A stretch of 64,000 bases of DNA from Adineta vaga (Eukaryota; Rotifera), in assembly GCA_021613535.1 (NCBI GenBank), contig CP075496.1, forward strand, positions 2,356,001 to 2,420,000, written 5' to 3'. Position numbers and translations under genes: made by a program. Below the pieces are notes generated by a model. The model saw nothing but the letters and a program-made list of their open reading frames with translations, ran no database searches and was not told the DNA's origin. Below are positions 63,405 through 64,000 of this stretch, one piece after another (positions within the stretch are counted from its first letter, which is position 1; every line of letters starts with the position of its first letter).

Positions 63405-63993
63405 CTAAGCACGTCCTCGTTGTACAAAATCATTTAATTTCGTACAAGATGGTGTACCTTGGCTTTGCGCTTGACGATAGAGTCCATTATCATTCATCAT
63501 TCGAGCACGCCACATCATTGATTCTTTATATTGTTGTTCACGATAACACTGATGCCGTAGATCAGATGTATATTCGTCTATGACTGATGATTCAAATTTA
63601 TCTATTTCAGCATTAGTTTTTGATGGACGAAAATCAGCTTTGACATAATATTCAACATTGGATAAACGAGTAAAACGTTGTTGAGTGTACTTTCTATAAA
63701 AATATATATGGAATAATTGATTCAAAGTTTAAAAAGTGATAAGATTTATACCCAGTACGGTGCAACTGAAATTGAGGTTCACTCACTAAAAATGTACCGA
63801 TAATTGAAATAAGAAATAGAAATAAATAAGGCAGTAATTGCGCAAGTGTGTGAGTTGTCTAAAGGAAAGAAAACAAATGAAAATAAAAATCAATGAAATT
63901 AACAAACATTTTGTGTTTGATTTTGTGTTGAATGAGTTGTGTAATGAAAGGGACTCTGTTGTTGACGACGTCGATAGGTACGATTTGATGGTC
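63405..63993 (-). CDS. DNAJB12/DNAJB14-like ER co-chaperone, C-terminal part
   Basis: Three terminal exons are visible (63908-63993, 63752-63858, 63405-63693), about 160 residues, and the gene continues past the right edge. A membrane span (LLPYLFLFLISIIGTFLV) is followed by the DUF1977 region typical of DNAJB12/14: NVEYYVKADF, SSVIDEYTSDLRHQCYRE, QYKESMMWRARMMNDNGLYR and QGTPSCTKLNDF. DNAJB12 and DNAJB14 are ER-anchored Hsp40s with a cytosolic J domain working with Hsc70 in ER-associated degradation. The J domain itself would be upstream, outside the window. It converges with the COMMD6-like gene. Confidence 0.88.
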
Positions 63994-64000
63994 CTAAAAT

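Overview
The window looks like nuclear DNA of an intron-rich, AT-rich invertebrate animal. I favour a bdelloid rotifer (Adineta/Rotaria type). The reasons are very short introns (mostly 45-70 nt) with GT...AG borders, compact spacing, strong A/T third-position bias, and orthologues of typical metazoan genes. The phylum is inference. The animal assignment rests on recognisable TDG, HUWE1, MSH6, RAB7, PRDM1, MCM7, VPS36, Numb, TASOR-type, HIGD2, GRAMD, COMMD6 and DNAJB12/14-type proteins. I rebuilt exon chains by hand and checked that phases agree from exon to exon. Start codons and UTRs are less certain than internal exons.

Layout. 1-280 (-): edge fragment of an unknown gene. 958-1855 (+): secreted SGNH/GDSL hydrolase with an apparent frameshift. 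2109-3783 (-): unknown basic coiled-coil protein. 3820-6635 (-): thymine DNA glycosylase with a long tail. 8115-24470 (+): giant HECT ubiquitin ligase HUWE1, 23 exons, with an apparent one-base frameshift. 25164-29985 (+): mismatch-repair MSH6, 22 exons. 30711-31610 (+): RAB7. 32769-34149 (-): fucosyltransferase-like type II membrane protein. 34927-36185 (-): PRDM1/Blimp-1-type zinc-finger protein without a visible PR domain. 37537-38420 (-): J-domain protein with a C-terminal zinc-knuckle-like motif. 39575-42564 (+): MCM7. 42779-44613 (+): ESCRT-II VPS36. 45687-47914 (-): Numb. 48738-54493 (+): TASOR-like (DUF3715) protein with a long Q/A-rich tail. 54806-56050 (+): HIG1-domain protein with a 12-nt microexon. 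56568-58896 (-): GRAM-domain membrane protein. 61824-62650 (+): decayed ADP/ATP carrier pseudogene. 62901-63134 (+): COMMD6-like protein. 63405-63993 (-): 3' part of a DNAJB12/14-like gene that runs off the right edge.

How they fit together. There is no operon-like pathway here; these are mostly housekeeping genes. Three deal with genome maintenance (TDG, MSH6, MCM7) and flank or follow HUWE1. RAB7 and VPS36 act on late endosomes. Several genes have a strong splice-acceptor motif just before the start codon without an obvious 5' exon, which would fit spliced-leader trans-splicing known from rotifers. The most unusual items are the TASOR-family gene with a prion-like tail and a 2-kb intron, the PR-less Blimp-1-type protein, the tiny coding exons, a possible 32-nt intron, and two apparent one-base frameshifts. 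I saw no CRISPR array, no intact transposon, and no rRNA or tRNA gene.
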